A DNA stretch of 64,000 nucleotides from DATADW01 sp963733905 (GTDB taxonomy: Bacteria; Actinomycetota; Acidimicrobiia; Spongiisociales; DATADW01). A program made the position numbers and the translations under genes. Numbering within the stretch: the stretch's first letter is position 1; each line of letters opens with the position of its first letter. A model generated the notes under the pieces. The model saw nothing but the letters and a program-made list of their open reading frames with translations. It was not told where the DNA came from and did no database searches. The stretch is from NCBI GenBank assembly GCA_963733905.1, contig CAVTEU010000007.1:434001-498000 (forward strand), written 5' to 3'. Of this stretch, positions 48,767-58,262 are shown piece after piece.

Positions 48767-50196
48767 CCGGCCACCCCCACCCGCACTCCCCGGAACCGGG
48801 CCGGTGAAGCGGGATGCCCGGTGTGCCCGATCTGGATGGGCTGTCCCTTGCCGCAGTTCGGGGTCCCCCAGGGCCGCCACTCCTCAGGCCCTGCCAGCAT
48901 GTCGAGCGATCCCCAGAAGCGGGGCGTGATCCCGGTGTAGGTCGGGTTCCGCACCATCCGCCCCAGCTTCCCGTCGGTCACTTCCCATCCCAGCTCGCAA
49001 CCGAATTGGAAGTTGAGCCGCTTGTCGTCGATGGACCAGGAGCGGTTGGTGGACATCAGGACGCCGGAGCGGGTCTCGGAGATGATCTCCTCCAGCGAGG
49101 AGTCGCCGGGGAGCAATCCAACGTTGGTCATCCGGACCATTGGGAGCCGGTTGAACCCGTCGGCCCGCACCATCCCCCCAGGCGGCAGCCCGGCCAGATG
49201 GGCGGAGTCCCGCCCCGATAGGACGCCCACCCAGACCCCATCGCGCACGATGTCCACCCGCTGCGCTGCGGTCCCCTCGTCGTCGTAGCCGAAGGTGGCT
49301 AGGGCGCCGGGGATGGTGGCATCGGCCACCACGTTCATCAGCTCGGAGCCATAACGAAACCGGCCCAATTCCCCGAGGTCGAGAAACGAGGTGCCTGCAA
49401 ATGCCGCCTCCCATCCCAGGATCCGGTCGAGTTCGATGGCATGGCCCACTGATTCATGGATCTGCAGGGCCAGCTGGCTCGATTCGAGGATGAGGTCCAT
49501 TTCCCCGCTGGGACAGGCCGGCGCCGACAGCAGGGCAACCGCCTCCTCGGCGATACGGCCGGCGTTGCCGGGGAGGTCGAACTCCCGCACCACCTCGAAC
49601 CCACCAGTGCGGTAGTCGCCGGTGGACTGCGGATAGGAGCGGCGCTGGGTCTCGGTCTCCCCGACCGCGGTGGCGTCCATCCCGCCCCCCGACTCGACCA
49701 GGCGCTGGTGGATCTCATGGCCCTGGCTCGACACCAGGTACTTCTCGGTTTCCCAGAACCTGAGGTAGGCGTGGGCGACCTTGATGCCCTCCACCGACGC
49801 CATGGTGTCCGTGACGCCCACAACTAGGTCCGCCTTCTCGGACAGGGGAACCATGAATGGGTCCTCCACCACCGGAGTGACATACCGATCCTGCACAGCG
49901 GGGACCTCGGCGAGATGGAGGTCGGGGCCTGGCACCAATGCCGAGGCGTGGGCGATGGCGGCGGCCCGCAACCCGGCTGATTCCGCCGCTTCGAGATCAC
50001 TGGTGGCGGCGAAGCCCCACGAGGAACCGACCAGGGCCCGCACCCCCACGCCCGCCGCCTCGCTGCGATCGGCGGCCTCTATCTCGCCGTTCCGCCCCAG
50101 CAGCTCCTCGCGTCGCGAACTCACCACTCGGGCGTCGGCGTACACCGCGCCCCCGGCAAGTGCCGCTTCCACCGCGGCTCTGGCTGTATCGAACAT
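48763..50196 (-). CDS. tldD: TldD-like metalloprotease
   Basis: 477 residues, intact. Zinc motif 'QIHESVGHAIELDRIL' with His247, Glu248 and His252 (HExxxH), and the C-terminal Cys ligand context 'PNCGKGQPIQ'. Other conserved blocks: 'DARVVSSRREELLGRNGEIE', 'GSELMNVVADATIPGAL', 'FGYDDEGTAAQRVDIVRDGVW', 'SWSIDDKRLNFQFGCELGWEV'. TldD with TldE forms a heterodimeric protease that cleaves unstructured peptides, and in some species matures RiPP peptides. No RiPP precursor was recognised nearby. Start ATG 50196. Confidence 0.95.
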   Translation of the reverse strand: MFDTARAAVEAALAGGAVYADARVVSSRREELLGRNGEIEAADRSEAAGVGVRALVGSSWGFAATSDLEAAESAGLRAAAIAHASALVPGPDLHLAEVPAVQDRYVTPVVEDPFMVPLSEKADLVVGVTDTMASVEGIKVAHAYLRFWETEKYLVSSQGHEIHQRLVESGGGMDATAVGETETQRRSYPQSTGDYRTGGFEVVREFDLPGNAGRIAEEAVALLSAPACPSGEMDLILESSQLALQIHESVGHAIELDRILGWEAAFAGTSFLDLGELGRFRYGSELMNVVADATIPGALATFGYDDEGTAAQRVDIVRDGVWVGVLSGRDSAHLAGLPPGGMVRADGFNRLPMVRMTNVGLLPGDSSLEEIISETRSGVLMSTNRSWSIDDKRLNFQFGCELGWEVTDGKLGRMVRNPTYTGITPRFWGSLDMLAGPEEWRPWGTPNCGKGQPIQIGHTGHPASPARFRGVRVGVAG

Positions 50197-50452
50197 GCCG
50201 GCTCCTACCCCGTGCCCGGCCCGATGCTAGGACCTCGGCGCGGAGCCGAGCCCGGGCGGCTCGTCGGGTGCTGACAAAGCCGCTCATAGATCATGTCGAT
50301 TGGGTCACGCATGATGGGCGCTTCCAGGCCGGACGGCCCGCCAGGGGCGCTGCGAGGTCGCCTCTGTCCGGATCCTCCGCCGTTGCGCTGCCAGGGCGGC
50401 CCCGGCTGGGCCCCGATAGGGTGAACCGCGAGTCCGAGCGGGAGATTGACAA

Positions 50453-51316
50453 TTGGTCCTCGAGCGAAATACGTACCCATCCGGCGTGCCCTGTTGGATT
50501 GACACCGCGCAGCCCGACCCGGAATCGGCGGTAGCCTTCTACCGAGGCCTCTTCGACTGGGAGTTCGTCGATCGGATGCCGGCCGATGTTGCCGGGCAAT
50601 ACTTCCTGGCCCAGCTTCGGGGTCGTGACGTCGCAGCGGTGGGGTCTGTCCGGGAGGGGATGCCCACGACGCCGGTGTGGAGCACGTACATCGCAGTACA
50701 CAGCGCCGACGATGCCGTGGCGAAGGTTGAGGAGGCGGGCGGGACGACCCTCATGGAGCCGTTCGATGTCTTCGACGCCGGCCGCATGGCCACATTCACC
50801 GATCCGTTCGGAGCCGTGTTCTCCGTATGGGAGGCGAACCAGCACATCGGTGCTCAGTTGGTCAACGAGCCGAACACTTGGAACTGGAGCGACCTCAACA
50901 CGCGTGACCCGGAAGGGTGCAAGGCGTTCTACGGTGCAGTGTTTGGCTGGGAGGCCGATACGGTCGATTTCGGCTACGGGCAGGCCACCATGTTCCGGAG
51001 GCCCGGCTACGGGCACATCCTCGACTTGAAGGACCCAGACCTGCGCCGCCGCCAGGCCGCTGCCGGGTGGCCAACGGGCTTCGAGGACACCATTGGCTGG
51101 ATCAGGCTTATGACGGCTGATCAGTTCCCCGAGGATCTGCCGCCACACTGGAGTGTCACCTTCGCGGTCGATGACACCGACGCCATGGTGCAACGAGCCA
51201 CCGAACTCGGAGGGGCAGTGGAGATGCCTGCCATGGACTTCGGTGAGATCAGGATTGCAGCCCTGCGGGATCCACAAGGCGCGGGTTTCCTCGTGAGCCG
51301 GTATCAGCCGGGCTAA
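50453..51316 (+). CDS. Two-domain VOC family (glyoxalase-fold) protein
   Basis: 287 residues from TTG 50453 (ribosome site GGGAG). Two beta-alpha-beta-beta-beta halves: first 'VPCWIDTAQPDPESAVAFYRGLFDWEF' to 'MATFTDPFGAVFSVWEA'; second 'WNWSDLNTRDPEGCKAFYGAVFGWEA' to 'IAALRDPQGAGFLVSRYQ'. Resembles the mycobacterial Cfp30B-like group of VOC proteins. Metal ligands are not obvious in both halves, so enzymatic activity is uncertain. Intact frame. Confidence 0.9.
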   Translation: MVLERNTYPSGVPCWIDTAQPDPESAVAFYRGLFDWEFVDRMPADVAGQYFLAQLRGRDVAAVGSVREGMPTTPVWSTYIAVHSADDAVAKVEEAGGTTLMEPFDVFDAGRMATFTDPFGAVFSVWEANQHIGAQLVNEPNTWNWSDLNTRDPEGCKAFYGAVFGWEADTVDFGYGQATMFRRPGYGHILDLKDPDLRRRQAAAGWPTGFEDTIGWIRLMTADQFPEDLPPHWSVTFAVDDTDAMVQRATELGGAVEMPAMDFGEIRIAALRDPQGAGFLVSRYQPG

Positions 51317-51426
51317 TACGCTCCCGCAGTGAAATCTCGACCATTCGTCGATCTATCGATGTCGAGGAACGGGTGGCGGCTTTGTCTCCCTGATGTGATC
51401 ACCTCCTGGAGGAAAGGATCATCATC

Positions 51427-51915
51427 ATGACCAAGGAAGAGATCGCGGAGATTCTGGCCAAGCCGTACGCGCAGCAGCTGCTCAACGGCCCCGATCCGGC
51501 CCGGATGGCGTACGAGGGCCTCGACGGCGACCCTCGGGTCATTCCAATCGGTTTCTGGACCGAGGGCGACCGGGTAGTGATGGCCACCGCGCCGAAGTCG
51601 GCCAAGGTCGCCGCGCTACGGGAGAACCCGAAGGTCGCGCTCACCGTCGACCAGAGCGCCTTCCCGCCGAAGGTGCTGCTGATCCGCGGCACCGCCGAGG
51701 TCGAACTGGTCGAGGGGGTCCCGGACGGCTATCTGACCGCCGGTCGGAAGGCGATGACCGATGACCAGTACCCGGAATGGGTGGCTGGCGTGCGAGGCCT
51801 CTACGACGAGATGGTCGTCATCACGATCACCCCGACCTGGGCCAAGCTCCTCGACTTCGAAACCACCATCCCAAAGGCAGTCGAAGACCTCATCAAGGAG
51901 AAATCGGCTGGCTGA
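51427..51915 (+). CDS. Pyridoxamine 5'-phosphate oxidase-like (FMN/F420-binding) protein
   Basis: 162 residues, intact, with a strong GGAGGAAAGG site. Split-barrel flavin fold: 'ILAKPYAQQLLNGPDPARMAY', 'RVIPIGFWTEGDRVVMATAP', 'SAKVAALRENPKVALTVDQ', 'VLLIRGTAEVELVEGVPDGYL', 'VVITITPTWAKLLDFETTIP'. In actinobacteria many relatives bind F420 rather than FMN and reduce diverse substrates; the specific one is unknown. Confidence 0.9.
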   Translation: MTKEEIAEILAKPYAQQLLNGPDPARMAYEGLDGDPRVIPIGFWTEGDRVVMATAPKSAKVAALRENPKVALTVDQSAFPPKVLLIRGTAEVELVEGVPDGYLTAGRKAMTDDQYPEWVAGVRGLYDEMVVITITPTWAKLLDFETTIPKAVEDLIKEKSAG

Positions 51916-52089
51916 CGGCGTCATGGGTCCGCCCACGTGTGCTATCGCAGGCGATCGTCGCGGTCACTTCGCTCACGCCTCTGCGCTGCGAGCCGGGGAG
52001 ATCGGTCGCTCCGCTCTCGATCGGGGTGCGCGACCCACTCCTCCCCGTTCCGCGGGGGTGCCGAACCAATCACGCCGGAACGGAAGGGG

Positions 52090-53130
52090 TCACCGGGTCA
52101 GCACCACCTTGAGCGCCCCTGTCTCGGCCGCTCGGGAGAAGACGTCGTAGGCCTCGATGAACTCGTCAAGGACGAACCGGTGGGTGACGAACGCCGTCGA
52201 GTCCACCCGATCCTGTCGGATCAGCTGGAGCAGGGTGGGGGTGGAGTAGGTGTCGACCAGACCGGTGGTGATGGTCACGTTGCGGATCCACAGGTCCTCC
52301 AGATGGAGGGTTGCCGGCTTCCCATGGACGCCGACGTTGGCCACCCTGCCGCCGGGTCGCACCAGCCGGGTCGCCAGCTCGAAAGTGTCGGGCACACCGA
52401 CCGCTTCGACGGCGACGTCTGCCCCGAGGCCATCCGTTTCCGCCATGACCAGCGCCACCGCGTCCTCGACCGCCGGGTTTATGGTGAGGTCGGCGCCGAA
52501 GCGTTCCGCCGCCTCGAGCCGCTGGTCGGCGAGGTCGATGGCGATGATCCGACTCGGCGAGAACAGCCGAGCGCCGAGGATCACAGCCAACCCGATGGGA
52601 CCGGTTCCCACCACGGCGACCGTTTGCCCGGGACGCACCCCTCCATTGAGCACACCGACCTCATAGCCGGTAGGGAGGATGTCGGCCAGCATCAGCACCG
52701 CCTCGTCACTGACACCTTCTGGGACGAGGTGGGTGGAGGTGTCGGCGAATGGCACTCGCACCTGCTCGGCCTGGGTCCCGTCGATCTTGTGTCCGAGGAT
52801 CCAGCCACCGCCGCCCAGGCACTGTCCGTACATGCCGATCCGGCAGTACAGGCAGGTCCCGCAGGCGGTAATGCACGACACCAGGACCCGGTCGCCGGCG
52901 GCGACGGTGCGAACCCCGGAACCGACCGCCGTGACGGTCCCCACCGCCTCGTGGCCCAGGATCCTCCCCTCGGTCACCGCGGGAACGTCTCCCTTGAGGA
53001 TATGGAGATCTGTTCCGCAGATCGTCACCGAATCCACCCGCACCACTGCGTCGGTGTCGTCGATGATCTGAGGCTCGGGCACGTCCTCCCAGGACTTGGC
53101 TCCCGCTCCGTGAAACACGACCGCTTTCAT
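52090..53130 (-). CDS. Zinc-dependent alcohol dehydrogenase (MDR superfamily)
   Basis: 346 residues from ATG 53130 behind AAGGGAG. Catalytic zinc ligands Cys38 in 'TICGTDLH' and His60/Glu61 in 'ILGHEAVG', structural zinc Cys90, 93, 96 and 104 in 'ACGTCLYCRIGMYGQC', NAD(P) Rossmann 'VAVVGTGPIGLAVILGA' and 'ADVAVEAVG'. Similar to actinobacterial alcohol and formaldehyde dehydrogenases. Substrate unknown. Intact frame. Confidence 0.94.
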   Translation of the reverse strand: MKAVVFHGAGAKSWEDVPEPQIIDDTDAVVRVDSVTICGTDLHILKGDVPAVTEGRILGHEAVGTVTAVGSGVRTVAAGDRVLVSCITACGTCLYCRIGMYGQCLGGGGWILGHKIDGTQAEQVRVPFADTSTHLVPEGVSDEAVLMLADILPTGYEVGVLNGGVRPGQTVAVVGTGPIGLAVILGARLFSPSRIIAIDLADQRLEAAERFGADLTINPAVEDAVALVMAETDGLGADVAVEAVGVPDTFELATRLVRPGGRVANVGVHGKPATLHLEDLWIRNVTITTGLVDTYSTPTLLQLIRQDRVDSTAFVTHRFVLDEFIEAYDVFSRAAETGALKVVLTR

Positions 53131-53172
53131 GGCGTCTCCCTTCGTTCCGCCCAAGGATGGGCGGCGAGCTCA

Positions 53173-53358
53173 TCATGCCCCGTGGTGGCGTCGGTGCCTA
53201 GGTCCCTCCGGCGTGCACTCGTAGGGACCTTGGTCACCTTTCGCCGCCTGGCAGCGCTCGGAAGCCGGATCGGCGCCGAGGCGGGCAAGCAGCGCCGATA
53301 GTGACATCGCCACCGCCGTTGCCATCGCAGACGCGGCGAACAGCGAGAACGCCATCAC
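53173..53358 (-). CDS. Possible small membrane protein
   Basis: 61 residues with one hydrophobic segment ('AFSLFAASAMATAVAMSLSALLARLG') and a Pro/Arg/His-rich tail. Codons upstream in frame ('AQEGLAAVELAVGPV') may extend it. No family recognised. No clear ribosome site. It lies in a stretch of decayed genes and may be spurious. Confidence 0.3.
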   Translation of the reverse strand: MMAFSLFAASAMATAVAMSLSALLARLGADPASERCQAAKGDQGPYECTPEGPRHRRHHGA

Positions 53359-53573
53359 GGGCCCAACCGCCAGCTCAACCGCGGCCAGCCCTTCCTGAGC
53401 TTCGCGGTCCTGCCCGCGTTCGTGTAGTGGACGACCAGGGCTCGCTCCATTTCCCGCGATTTTCCGCCGGGCTACCCGAGTCCGTCCATGGGTTGCGGAG
53501 ACCTACTTGCTTGCACCGCTCGTCCTGCGCTGGCCACTCGACAACTGGTTCCTAGCCTGGAGTCCTGCCGGGG

Positions 53574-53840
53574 TACCTCGGTGGGCCGTTCGAGGACCGG
53601 ACCGGGGGACTCATCCTCTTCGACTTAGAAGACAAGGAACGGGCCCGGCGTCTCATGCAAGAGGACCCGTTCACGCGAGAGGGCCTCCCCAATCGCCGCT
53701 CAGTGAAGCAGTGGCGGTCCGCGCAGTCCAAGGCTGCGACGGCGCTCCGCGCCGTGACCTTGGCTCCATCCTCCGCTCACGGCCCGGAGCCGCCAAGGAA
53801 CCGGAAGGAGGTCGTGCTTCCGGGCAATCGCGCCCTGTGA
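53574..53840 (+). pseudogene. YCII-like protein remnant
   Basis: From 53574 the frame reads 'YLGGPFEDRTGGLILFDLEDKERARRLMQEDPFTREGLPNRR' (in pieces) and 'SVKQWR', the C-terminal half of a YCII-like (YciI, muconolactone isomerase-fold) protein. The upstream half is not continuous in any frame, and the expected ending is replaced by 35 extra residues to the stop at 53840. Looks truncated or frameshifted. Confidence 0.5.
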
Positions 53841-53867
53841 ATCATTTCGATCGTAAAGGAGTCCTAA

Positions 53868-54239
53868 TGCCAGCGATCGAGGAAGCCGCATCTGCGTTTC
53901 TAGCCAACAAGCGAGTAGCCGTCATCGGCGTCTCCCGACACCCGCAGGACCACGGGAGCAACGCTCGTCTACCACTAGTCGTCGTGTCGGTACCAAACCC
54001 GAGATCGCTCAGCAGAACTCGGGATCAAGCATGTGTGGATGCATCGTGGGCCTGGCACCGGCAGCGTCTCTGAGGCGGCCGCCCAATACGGCTGTCAGCA
54101 CGGCATCGGCGTGATCGACGGCTGGCTGCCCTGCAGCTCGACGATGTCTCCGACCAAGGCGACCTGGATCTGCGGGTGGGCCCGAGTAGCCGCAGGCGAC
54201 CCGCAGGTCTGGGAGGTGGTGCGCCGCGTTCGCGTGTAG
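53868..54239 (+). pseudogene. CoA-binding (DUF190-like YccU) protein with internal deletion
   Basis: Starts 'MPAIEEAASAFLANKRVAVIGVSRHPQDHGSN', the Rossmann-like start of CoA-binding_2 proteins, and later, in another frame, carries the family C-terminus 'ELGIKHVWMHRGPGTGSVSEAA' and 'GCQHGIGVIDG'. About 45 residues normally lying between (the 'EVFPVNP' segment) are missing and the last part ('SSTMSPTKATWICGW') has lost its metal-site pattern. Probably a pseudogene. The domain name is from family memory. Confidence 0.55.
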
Positions 54240-54589
54240 CCACGGCGCTCCTATCACCAACGGTCCGGCCGTGGTGGGGATTCATCTCTACTCGCCTCGG
54301 CTCGACGGTTCATGGTTCAAGATCGCGACAGGCTATGGAGCACCGGATCTGGGAGGGACCCCAAGCTCCGGTGCTTCGTCCGATGAAGGTCACGGGTGGT
54401 CCCAGTTCGGTCCGAGCAGCCTGGGAGGGCGGCGGGGGCGGGCTGCGGTCACTTCCTGCGAGCGTGCTCGAACGACGGGAAGTTGACCAGCCTATGATCG
54501 GAACCGCTCCAACCCATTGGGAATGTCGGAGGAGCAATGTGGGAGAACGGAGCTCTTTCGACAAGGAATAGGTTCTGACCGCCGCCGGT
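54240..54589. other. Non-coding interval, 350 bases
   Basis: No open frame with convincing motifs on either strand. It lies between the CoA-binding pseudogene and a membrane protein gene. No repeat, RNA gene or terminator was recognised. Confidence 0.5.
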
Positions 54590-54604
54590 GTGCGCTGGAG
54601 CGGC

Positions 54605-55204
54605 ATGAGCCTGCTCGTGGGTGGTTTCCTGTTCGTGTTAGCGACCTTGCTGCATCCCCCTGAGGAGACTCCAGGGACAATCCTGCAGACCGAACCGAGG
54701 CTGGTCGGCTCCCATGCCGTCTACGTAGCCTCTTCCCTGCTGATCCTTCTCGGGCTGCCAGCCTTGTACGGCATGTTGTCCGGGGGGTCGGTGATCACTG
54801 CCCGGATCGGTTACCTGACGGCCTTCGTGGGAACCGCTCTGCTGGCGATCTCCAGTCAGTTCGGTTTCATCGCCCCTGTTCTCGCTGCGGATGCACCCGC
54901 CGCCCTCGAGGAGATCACCTTGTACTGGCCGGTCGTTTTCTTCAACGCGGTCGCCGCGATCACCTTCATCGTGGGTTATGTCGCGTTGGGTTTGGCGGCT
55001 TCCGCGTCGAGTGTCTTCGCCAGATGGTCAGGCTATTCAATGGCAATCGGTGCGCCGGTTCACTTGGTAGGGGCTGGTATCTCGCTACTCGGCACACCTG
55101 CGCTTTGGTTCGTTTCGATACTCGGCAGCATCGCGCTGGGCGCGGGTCTCGCCGGATGCGGTTATCGCATGTGGGCCCCAGCCAGTCGCGCCGCCATCCC
55201 CTAG
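54605..55204 (+). CDS. Six-helix membrane protein, uncharacterised
   Basis: 199 residues from ATG 54605 (GTG 54590 also possible). About six hydrophobic helices: 'MSLLVGGFLFVLATLLHPP', 'SHAVYVASSLLILLGLPALYG', 'GYLTAFVGTALLAISS', 'YWPVVFFNAVAAITFIVGYVAL', 'YSMAIGAPVHLVGAGISLLG', 'FVSILGSIALGAGLAGCGY'. Similar in layout to DUF4386-like membrane proteins but not firmly assigned. Frame intact. Gene follows a non-coding gap and precedes an SDR. Confidence 0.7.
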   Translation: MSLLVGGFLFVLATLLHPPEETPGTILQTEPRLVGSHAVYVASSLLILLGLPALYGMLSGGSVITARIGYLTAFVGTALLAISSQFGFIAPVLAADAPAALEEITLYWPVVFFNAVAAITFIVGYVALGLAASASSVFARWSGYSMAIGAPVHLVGAGISLLGTPALWFVSILGSIALGAGLAGCGYRMWAPASRAAIP

Positions 55205-55285
55205 GGCCGAACCCGGTCGAAGTCCTGCCAGCGGCCATAACAGGCTGCACTATCTTGGCCAGACCGGCTGTTCAAGAGGAGAACG

Positions 55286-56083
55286 ATGGATCTCGGCCTG
55301 AGGGGCCGCTCCGCCTATGTAACCGGCGGGGCGAGTGGGATCGGCAGGGCGGTGGTGGAGCAATTTGCCGCAGAGGGCGTCAGAGTCGTCACCGCCGACC
55401 TGGCGGCCGATGTCCTGGAGGGCTATATCCGCGAGCAGGACCTGAGCGAGGTGACGCCCGTCGAGGCGGATCTGTCCACGCTCGCAGGGTGCACCTCGGC
55501 GGCGGAACGCTGTTTCGATGTCCTCGGCGGGCCCCCCGACATCCTGATCAACAACGTTGGTGCCGGGAGAATGCTCGCCTTCGAGGAGACCTCCGACGAG
55601 CAGTGGCACCGGACATTCGAGCTGAACCTGTTTGCAATGGTGCGCACCAGCCGTGAGCTGGTGCCGAGGATGGCGGCCGCCGGCGGGGGCGCAGTGGTGA
55701 ACATCGCCTCCGACCTCGCTCGTCAGCCGGAGCCTGTGATCGTCGATTACGCCGCCTCCAAGGCGGCGATGTTGAGCGTGTCGAAGTCACTGGCCCTCGC
55801 CTACAGCCCCGAGGTGCGGGTAAACGCAGTGTGTCCCGGTCCGATCTGGACTCCCTTCTGGTCGGCACCCGGAGGTTTCGCCGAGAGCATGGAAAAGGTG
55901 TATGGCGTCGGGCAGCCCGAGGTGATCGACGTGTTTGTGAAGGACCGAGGGATTCCACTCGGCCGCCTGGGAGAGGCGGACGAGGTGGCCCGGGCTGTCC
56001 TGTTTCTTGCCTCGCCTGCGTCCTCTTTCGTCACCGGCATCGCTTTCGGGATCGACGGCGGCACGGTCCGCGCCATCACCTAG
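55286..56083 (+). CDS. Short-chain dehydrogenase/reductase
   Basis: 265 residues, intact, with AGAGGAG site. Classical SDR: cofactor motif 'TGGASGIG' at 13-20, 'NNVG' at 89-92, catalytic Ser142, Tyr155 and Lys159 ('YAASK'), and 'PGPIWTPF' as the C-terminal substrate loop. NAD(P)-dependent oxidoreductase; the Asp in 'VVTADLA' after the third strand favours NAD. With the isomerase-like gene and convergent alcohol dehydrogenase it could form a sugar or polyol module (inference). Confidence 0.94.
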   Translation: MDLGLRGRSAYVTGGASGIGRAVVEQFAAEGVRVVTADLAADVLEGYIREQDLSEVTPVEADLSTLAGCTSAAERCFDVLGGPPDILINNVGAGRMLAFEETSDEQWHRTFELNLFAMVRTSRELVPRMAAAGGGAVVNIASDLARQPEPVIVDYAASKAAMLSVSKSLALAYSPEVRVNAVCPGPIWTPFWSAPGGFAESMEKVYGVGQPEVIDVFVKDRGIPLGRLGEADEVARAVLFLASPASSFVTGIAFGIDGGTVRAIT

Positions 56084-56108
56084 CGGTGTACTCCGCTGGA
56101 AACCGCAC

Positions 56109-56988
56109 GTGAGCCCTCATCAACTTCTCGCCTCATGCTGGACAACCGCGGGCGATGCAGCGCCCCTCAGGGGTGACGAGCGGAGTCCATTCGCTATAGG
56201 TGACCGTATCGCAGCGGTGGCCGCCGCGGGATGGCAGGGCTTCGGCATAAACCAGGCCGACCTCGCGGCCACCCGATCCGACCCGGGCTGGTCCGTGATT
56301 CGCTCGATACTCGACGATCACGGGATCTCGCATGTCGAAGTCGAGTTCCTCAACGAGTGGTGGACCGACGACGAGCGGAGGCGGTCCTCCGACGCGGTGC
56401 GATTCGAGCTACTGGCGGCCGCCGAGGTCCTTCGCGCCGGTCACATCAAGGTCGGCTCGGAGTTCAGCGGCGCGCCCGTCGAGCCCGAACCGCTTCGCGG
56501 CAGAGTTCGACATCCTGTGCAACCAGGCGGCCGAAGCTGGAACTCGTATCGCCCTCGAGCCGATGCCTTTCTCGTCTCTGCCCACCATCGCGTCGGGAGC
56601 CCGATTCATCAATGAGGTCGGCAACCCTGCCGGTGGCCTTTGTATCGATAGCTGGCATGTCTTCCGTGCCGGCACCGATCCTTCCGAGCTCCCCACGATC
56701 CTGGCCCCGGCCATCATCTTCGCTGCAGAGCTCAACGACGCTGATGCCGAGGTGGTCGGAACTCTTTTCGAAGACACGATCAACAATCGCCGGCTATGTG
56801 GTCAGGGAACGTGGGATCTACCCTCCCTGGTACGGGCGATGCGTGCCGCCGGCTTCGACGGCCCGTGGGGGGTGGAGATCATCTCCAACGAGCAACGTGC
56901 CCGACCGCTCGAGGAAGCGGTTCGCCTCGCCCGGGAGACGACGCTGCAGGTCTTCGCTGCCGCGGAATCCGGGGAGTGGCCGGATTGA
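56109..56988 (+). CDS. Sugar phosphate isomerase/epimerase-like TIM-barrel protein (one frameshift)
   Basis: About 292 residues from GTG 56109. Xylose-isomerase-like TIM barrel (AP2Ec family): 'PFAIGDRIAAVAAAGWQGFGINQADLAA', 'GISHVEVEFLNEWW', then after a shift near 56495 'RFAAEFDILCNQAAEAGTRIALEPMPFSSLP', 'AGGLCIDSWHVFRAGT', 'IIFAAELNDADAEV' and 'FDGPWGVEIISNEQR'. Metal ligands Glu and His/Asp patterns (ALEPMP, CIDSWH, VEI) are kept. Lies 25 bases after the SDR, likely an operon. Substrate unknown; known relatives act on inositol, hydroxypyruvate or rare sugars. Confidence 0.85.
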
Positions 56989-56993
56989 AACCG

Positions 56994-58094
56994 TTAGCGG
57001 GTGTCAGGAACGATCATTCGTGTCGGCCTCGACACCGAGAGGCTTGGATCCACCAGGGTCTTTATCCGTTTCGAATGACCAGCGGCCAGCGGTTCGATCC
57101 CCTCGCTAACCAGTTCATCCAATGAGAGAGCGGTTGGAGCCACATCAGACCACGGCTCGCTTCGGCTGGCGAGGACCCGGAGGGCCTCTGGGAGGTCGGT
57201 CGAGCAGACATGGGCGTTGGTGCCGATGAGCTCGATCTCTCGAAGTGACAGATCTCGAAGCTCCAATTCTGCGGGTTGCCCTTGAAGCCCGACCGCCACG
57301 ATTCGACTACCTCGGGTAGCGACATCGAGGGCGGTTCGCAGTCCGGACACCGACCCCGATACCTCGTAGATCACCGTGGGGACCGCCCCGTGGTTGGCCA
57401 GTGCCTCGGCCAGCCCCTGTTGCCGTGGGTTCACCGTCACCGCAGCACCCATCGACCCGGCGATCGACAACCTTTCCTCATCCAGGTCAGCCACGACCAC
57501 GGTGGCACCCAACTCATAGGTCGCATAGGCGAGAAACATCCCAATCCCTCCGACACCGATGACGACGGCCACGTCACCGCTCTGGAGACGGCCACGACGC
57601 ATCGCATGCACGGCGATCGCCATGGGCTGCCCTAGGGCGGCGGTGTCACCGTCCAGGCCGTAAGGCTCGGCCCTGACACAGATCGAAGCAGGCACCGAGC
57701 AGAACTCGGCCAGACCGCCGTTCCTCTGCAGGCCCACCGTCGCATAGGACTGGCACAAGTTGGTCAGCCCTCGCTGGCACCAGTGGCACACGCCGCAGGA
57801 GATACCGGCACCACTCACCACCAGATCTCCTACCGAAAACCCATCCACGTCCTCGCCCAGCTCCATCACCACGCCGGCTAGCTCGTGGCCCGGAATCATC
57901 GGGCCGAGGTGACCGGTTTCAGGGTGGCGCCGCTCGATGGGGAACATCGCCGGACCGTGGGAGAACTCATGGGCATCGGTTCCGCAGATCCCCACCGCTC
58001 GGACCTGGATCAGGAGTTCGCCCTCGGCCACCACGGGGCGGGCTACATCCTCGATTCGGATGTCACCTCTCCCGTGAAACACCGCAGCCCGCAT
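56994..58094 (-). CDS. Zinc-dependent alcohol dehydrogenase (butanediol/sorbitol type)
   Basis: 366 residues from ATG 58094 ('MRAAVFHGRGDIRIEDV'; an upstream start at 58139 is possible). Zinc catalytic Cys in 'GICGTDAHEF', 'GHELAGVV' with His/Glu, structural Cys 'SCGVCHWCQRGLTNLCQ', Rossmann 'VAVVIGVGGIGMFLAYA', and 'VVVADLDEERL' (Asp favours NAD). Resembles (R,R)-butanediol or L-threonine/sorbitol dehydrogenases. Convergent with and near the SDR/isomerase pair. Intact frame. Confidence 0.93.
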   Translation of the reverse strand: MRAAVFHGRGDIRIEDVARPVVAEGELLIQVRAVGICGTDAHEFSHGPAMFPIERRHPETGHLGPMIPGHELAGVVMELGEDVDGFSVGDLVVSGAGISCGVCHWCQRGLTNLCQSYATVGLQRNGGLAEFCSVPASICVRAEPYGLDGDTAALGQPMAIAVHAMRRGRLQSGDVAVVIGVGGIGMFLAYATYELGATVVVADLDEERLSIAGSMGAAVTVNPRQQGLAEALANHGAVPTVIYEVSGSVSGLRTALDVATRGSRIVAVGLQGQPAELELRDLSLREIELIGTNAHVCSTDLPEALRVLASRSEPWSDVAPTALSLDELVSEGIEPLAAGHSKRIKTLVDPSLSVSRPTRMIVPDTR

Positions 58095-58262
58095 TCGTAA
58101 AGGGCCTACCTCAGATGCCGGCTCATGCACGGTTTCCAATACGATCTTGGATCGGACAGGGGAGACCTTAGGACGGACCCGCAGGCGCAGCCGTTTCAGG
58201 CTTGCGGTGGATTACCACCAGGAAGGGTCGCCATTTCCCCAACTCGTGGATCGGCCGCCGTT

